Assembly: GCA_905214265.1 (NCBI GenBank)
Contig: CAJMLQ010000130.1
Span: forward strand, 1-8,426
DNA: 8,426 bases
Direction of reading: 5' to 3'
Origin: an uncultured bacterium
GTDB taxonomy: Bacteria > Bacillota > Clostridia > Oscillospirales > Ruminococcaceae
Part shown: positions 6,353 through 8,426 of the stretch, piece by piece
Layout of the letters: each line of letters starts with the position of its first letter
Numbering within the stretch: the stretch's first letter is position 1
Translations under genes and position numbers: made by a program
Notes under the pieces: model-generated
What the model was told of the DNA's origin: nothing
Databases searched by the model: none
Seen by the model: only the letters and a program-made list of their open reading frames with translations

Positions 6353-8363
6353 GCTGACGCTGGCGAAAACCGCCGGATTTTGCTTCGGCGTGCGGCGTGC
6401 GGTGGACCGGGCCTTTCAGCTGGCCGGCGAAGGGGCGGACGCCGTGACGTTGGGACCCATCATTCACAATCCCCAGGTGGTGGAGCGCCTGGCAGGGCTG
6501 GGGATCCGGCCGGTAGACACGCCGGACCAGGTGCGAGAAGGGCAAACCGTCCTCATTCGTTCTCACGGAGTGGGATGGGAGATATACGATGCCTTATCCG
6601 GTCGGGAAATCGTTGACTGCACCTGTCCCTTTGTGGCGAAGATCCATCGGATCGCCGCGGAGCAGTCCGCCGCCGGAAAAACCATTCTGATCGCTGGAAA
6701 CGCCGGACACCCGGAGGTGCAGGGCATTATCGGCCACTGCCGGACGCGGACCTTCACCTTCGAGACAGAGGAGAAACTGCGTGAAATCCTGCAAAAACTG
6801 AAGGATGATGGTGAAAATCCTGTAGCTGTTGTAGTGCAGACCACCTTTCACGAGATTTTGTGGAAAAAATTCCAACAAATTATCGAAAAACTATATACAA
6901 ACGCACAAATCTTTGATACAATATGTAGTGCGACTACTGCGCGCCAGAAGGAGGCCGTGGAACTCGCAGAAGAATCTGATTTTATGGTTGTCATTGGTGG
7001 GAAATCTAGTTCCAATACTCTGAAATTGTTCGAAATTTGCTCCCGTTCCTGCGAAACGATTTTGGTAGAATCCAAAACAGACCTTGACAAACGTCAGATT
7101 TTACGCCATAATAGAATAGGCGTTACTGCCGGTGCGTCTACCCCGGCTGATATAATCAAGGAGGTTCTAAATACCATGACTGAAATTTTGGAAAACCAAG
7201 ACGAAGAGATGAACTTCGCAGAACTATTGGAGCAATCTCTCAACGCAAATAATGAGAAATTATATACAAACAAGAGGGTAAAAGGCATCATCACCAATAT
7301 TGCTCCCAATGAACTGCATGTGGACGTCGGCGCAAAACAGGCCGGCATCGTTCCCGCTTCTGAGCTGAGTGACGATCCTGCCGTTACCACCGAATCCTTC
7401 CAGAAGGGCGACGAGATCGAGCTGATCGTGATGAAAGTCAACGATCAGGAAGGTATCGTGACCCTTTCCAAGAAACGCTGCGACGCGGAGGCAGGTTATG
7501 ACGCGATCTGCAAAGCGTATGAGGACCAGACTGTCCTGGAGGGCGTTGTGGTCGAGGTCGTCAAGGGCGGCGTTCTGGTACTGACCAACGGCCTGAAGAT
7601 TTTTGTGCCCGCCTCTATGACCTCTGACCGCAAGGTCGAGGATCTGACCACCCTTCTGAAGAAGGAAGTCCGCTTTAAGATCATCGAGGTCAACGATCGC
7701 CGCCGCCGCGCTGTCGGCTCCATCCGTGCGGTTCTGGCCGATGAGAAGAAGGCGAAACAGGAAGAGTTCTGGGCCAATGTCGAGGTGGGCAAGGTCTACC
7801 ACGGCGAGGTCAAGTCCCTGACCTCTTACGGCGCGTTTGTCGATTTGGGCGGCGTAGACGGCATGATCCATATCACCGAGCTCTCCTGGACCCGCATCAA
7901 ATCCCCTGAGGAAGTCGTTCATGTAGGCGACATGGTGGAGGTCTATATCAAGGATATCGACACCGAAAAGAAGAAAATTTCCCTGGGCTACAAGAAATCC
8001 GAGGACAATCCTTGGGAAATCTTCAAGCGTGATTATGAAATTGGCTCTGTGGCGGAAGTCAAGATCGTTTCCATCACCTCCTTCGGCGCATTTGCGCAGA
8101 TTATTCCTGGTGTGGATGGCCTGATTCACATTTCCCAGATCGCCAATGAGCGCATTGCGAAGGTTTCTGACAAGCTGGCAGTCGGCGATGTTGTCAACGC
8201 CAAGATCATCGACATTGACTTCGATAAGAAGAAAGTCAGTCTGTCTATCCGCGCAACTCTGGATGAGGAGCCTGCTACGGAAGCAGAGGAGGATGAGGTG
8301 CCTTCTGCTGTTTCCCAGTATGCCGCCGATCTGGAGGGCATTGAAGGCGTGACGGTAGAATAA
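6345..8363 (+). CDS. ispH-rpsA: Fused IspH (HMBPP reductase) and 30S ribosomal protein S1
   Basis: The 672-aa product joins two proteins. Residues 1-277 are IspH, the iron-sulfur enzyme that reduces HMBPP to IPP and DMAPP at the end of the MEP pathway. Cluster cysteines are C13 (GFCFGV), C94 (CTCPFV) and C194 (TICSAT). Site residues are H41, H74, H122 and E124 (GHPEVQG), T166-T167, S223-N224 and S265 (GASTP). Residues 278-672 resemble the four-repeat S1 proteins such as YpfD, with S1 (OB-fold) domains at about 308-376, 395-462, 482-551 and 566-636, then an acidic tail. The third and fourth carry the best TSYGAFVDLGGVDGMIHITE-type signatures. Such fusions are known in Clostridia. GGAGG (6334-6338) lies six bases before the ATG. 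A promoter and a perfect ribosome binding site at the junction suggest S1 can also be made alone. DNA from about 6841 to 7320 is unusually AT-rich. Confidence 0.95.
   Translation: MYKLTLAKTAGFCFGVRRAVDRAFQLAGEGADAVTLGPIIHNPQVVERLAGLGIRPVDTPDQVREGQTVLIRSHGVGWEIYDALSGREIVDCTCPFVAKIHRIAAEQSAAGKTILIAGNAGHPEVQGIIGHCRTRTFTFETEEKLREILQKLKDDGENPVAVVVQTTFHEILWKKFQQIIEKLYTNAQIFDTICSATTARQKEAVELAEESDFMVVIGGKSSSNTLKLFEICSRSCETILVESKTDLDKRQILRHNRIGVTAGASTPADIIKEVLNTMTEILENQDEEMNFAELLEQSLNANNEKLYTNKRVKGIITNIAPNELHVDVGAKQAGIVPASELSDDPAVTTESFQKGDEIELIVMKVNDQEGIVTLSKKRCDAEAGYDAICKAYEDQTVLEGVVVEVVKGGVLVLTNGLKIFVPASMTSDRKVEDLTTLLKKEVRFKIIEVNDRRRRAVGSIRAVLADEKKAKQEEFWANVEVGKVYHGEVKSLTSYGAFVDLGGVDGMIHITELSWTRIKSPEEVVHVGDMVEVYIKDIDTEKKKISLGYKKSEDNPWEIFKRDYEIGSVAEVKIVSITSFGAFAQIIPGVDGLIHISQIANERIAKVSDKLAVGDVVNAKIIDIDFDKKKVSLSIRATLDEEPATEAEEDEVPSAVSQYAADLEGIEGVTVE
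7084..7112 (+). promoter_or_regulatory. Candidate internal promoter for the S1 part
   Basis: TTGACA (7084-7089), a 17-nt spacer and CATAAT (7107-7112) match the sigma-A consensus at 11 of 12 positions. This is the best-matching promoter I found in the window. It lies inside the last part of the IspH coding region, with a predicted start near 7119, about 57 nt ahead of the internal ATG. The bases also code for conserved-looking IspH residues, so chance within an AT-rich stretch cannot be excluded. Confidence 0.6.
7158..7178 (+). promoter_or_regulatory. Internal ribosome binding site and in-frame ATG at the IspH/S1 junction
   Basis: AAGGAGG (7158-7164) is a perfect anti-16S match, followed 11 bases later by ATG (7176-7178), codon 278 of the fusion. 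Translation from here would give a 395-aa protein holding all four S1 domains, close to the length of the free Bacillus homologue YpfD (about 382 aa). The site falls exactly where the IspH domain ends. It looks like the original rpsA start, retained after ispH lost its stop codon, and may still be used. Confidence 0.6.
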
Positions 8364-8386
8364 GCGCCTTCCGGAATTTTGGCACC

Positions 8387-8417
8387 AAGCCCCCTGTTTT
8401 GGCAGGGGGCTTTTTTT
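8387..8417 (+). terminator. Rho-independent terminator after ispH-rpsA
   Basis: GCCCCCTG (8389-8396) pairs perfectly with CAGGGGGC (8403-8410) around a TTTTGG loop. The flanking AA/TT pairs extend the stem, and seven T residues follow (8411-8417). It lies 24 nt after the stop codon and closes the tmcAL-to-rpsA cluster. Confidence 0.95.
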
Positions 8418-8426
8418 GTAGGAAAA

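Larger units (their letters stand above)
6885..7271 (+). repeat. 18-bp imperfect direct repeat, both copies encoding EKLYTN
   Basis: GAAAAACTATATACAAAC (6885-6902) and GAGAAATTATATACAAAC (7254-7271) match at 16 of 18 bases. They are 369 bp (123 codons) apart in the same frame. They encode the hexapeptide EKLYTN at residues 181-186 of the IspH part and 304-309 just before the first S1 domain. The shared core TATATACAAAC is identical. Conserved IspH residues lie between the copies, so they do not bound a dispensable insertion. Confidence 0.5.

Noticed and set aside
7260..8129. A 289-aa minus-strand frame opposite the S1 domains
   Set aside because: Antisense shadow of a well-conserved four-domain S1 coding region, with no ribosome binding site or motif.
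1..8426. Mobile element, prophage, toxin-antitoxin, CRISPR or defence system
   Set aside because: Every substantial gene is a recognised or plausible housekeeping gene in conserved order. I saw no transposase, integrase, attachment repeats or spacer-repeat array.

Overview
The window looks like chromosomal core DNA from a GC-rich member of the Clostridia, most likely the Oscillospiraceae/Ruminococcaceae group of gut anaerobes. This rests on five signs: an ispH gene fused in frame to a ribosomal protein S1 gene, a TmcAL-type tRNA(Met) acetyltransferase, acetate kinase, pyruvate phosphate dikinase, and strong AGGAGG-type ribosome binding sites with AT-rich sigma-A promoters. No mobile element, CRISPR array, rRNA, tRNA or phage gene was seen. 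The placement is inference from gene content and order; no search was run.

Layout, left to right. (1) Positions 1-107, minus strand: the first 35 codons of pyruvate phosphate dikinase, leaving the window on the left, with a leader of about 200 nt and an extended -10 promoter. (2) 531-1241, plus strand: a stand-alone copy of the acetyltransferase half of GlmU with its own promoter. (3) A long GC-rich hairpin at 1247-1297 separates it from the convergent acetate kinase gene, ackA (1312-2514, minus). (4) The ackA/tmcAL interval (2515-2796) carries two opposed promoters whose -10 elements lie one base apart, plus a 15-bp inverted repeat in the ackA leader. (5) 2797-8363, plus strand: a co-directional cluster, tmcAL, a DUF4380/mutarotase-like gene, cmk, plsC and ispH-rpsA, closed by a strong intrinsic terminator at 8387-8417.

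How the genes fit together. PPDK and AckA belong to pyruvate/PEP and acetate energy metabolism. TmcAL uses acetate and ATP to acetylate C34 of elongator tRNA(Met), so the ackA/tmcAL divergent pair shares a metabolite. The cmk-plsC-ispH-rpsA run combines CMP recycling, phosphatidate synthesis, isoprenoid precursor synthesis and translation. It is translationally tight: plsC starts inside the cmk stop and ispH starts inside the end of plsC.

The window is mostly ordinary housekeeping DNA and I see no new defence or mobile system. The observation most worth checking is inside the ispH-rpsA fusion. A near-consensus promoter (TTGACA, 17 nt, CATAAT) and a perfect AAGGAGG followed by an in-frame ATG lie at the IspH/S1 junction, so a separate S1 protein may be made from within the fused gene. 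This junction sits in a stretch of about 480 bp at roughly 40% GC, inside a gene otherwise above 60%. Next in interest are the shared -10 region between ackA and tmcAL and the GlmU acetyltransferase domain lacking its pyrophosphorylase half.
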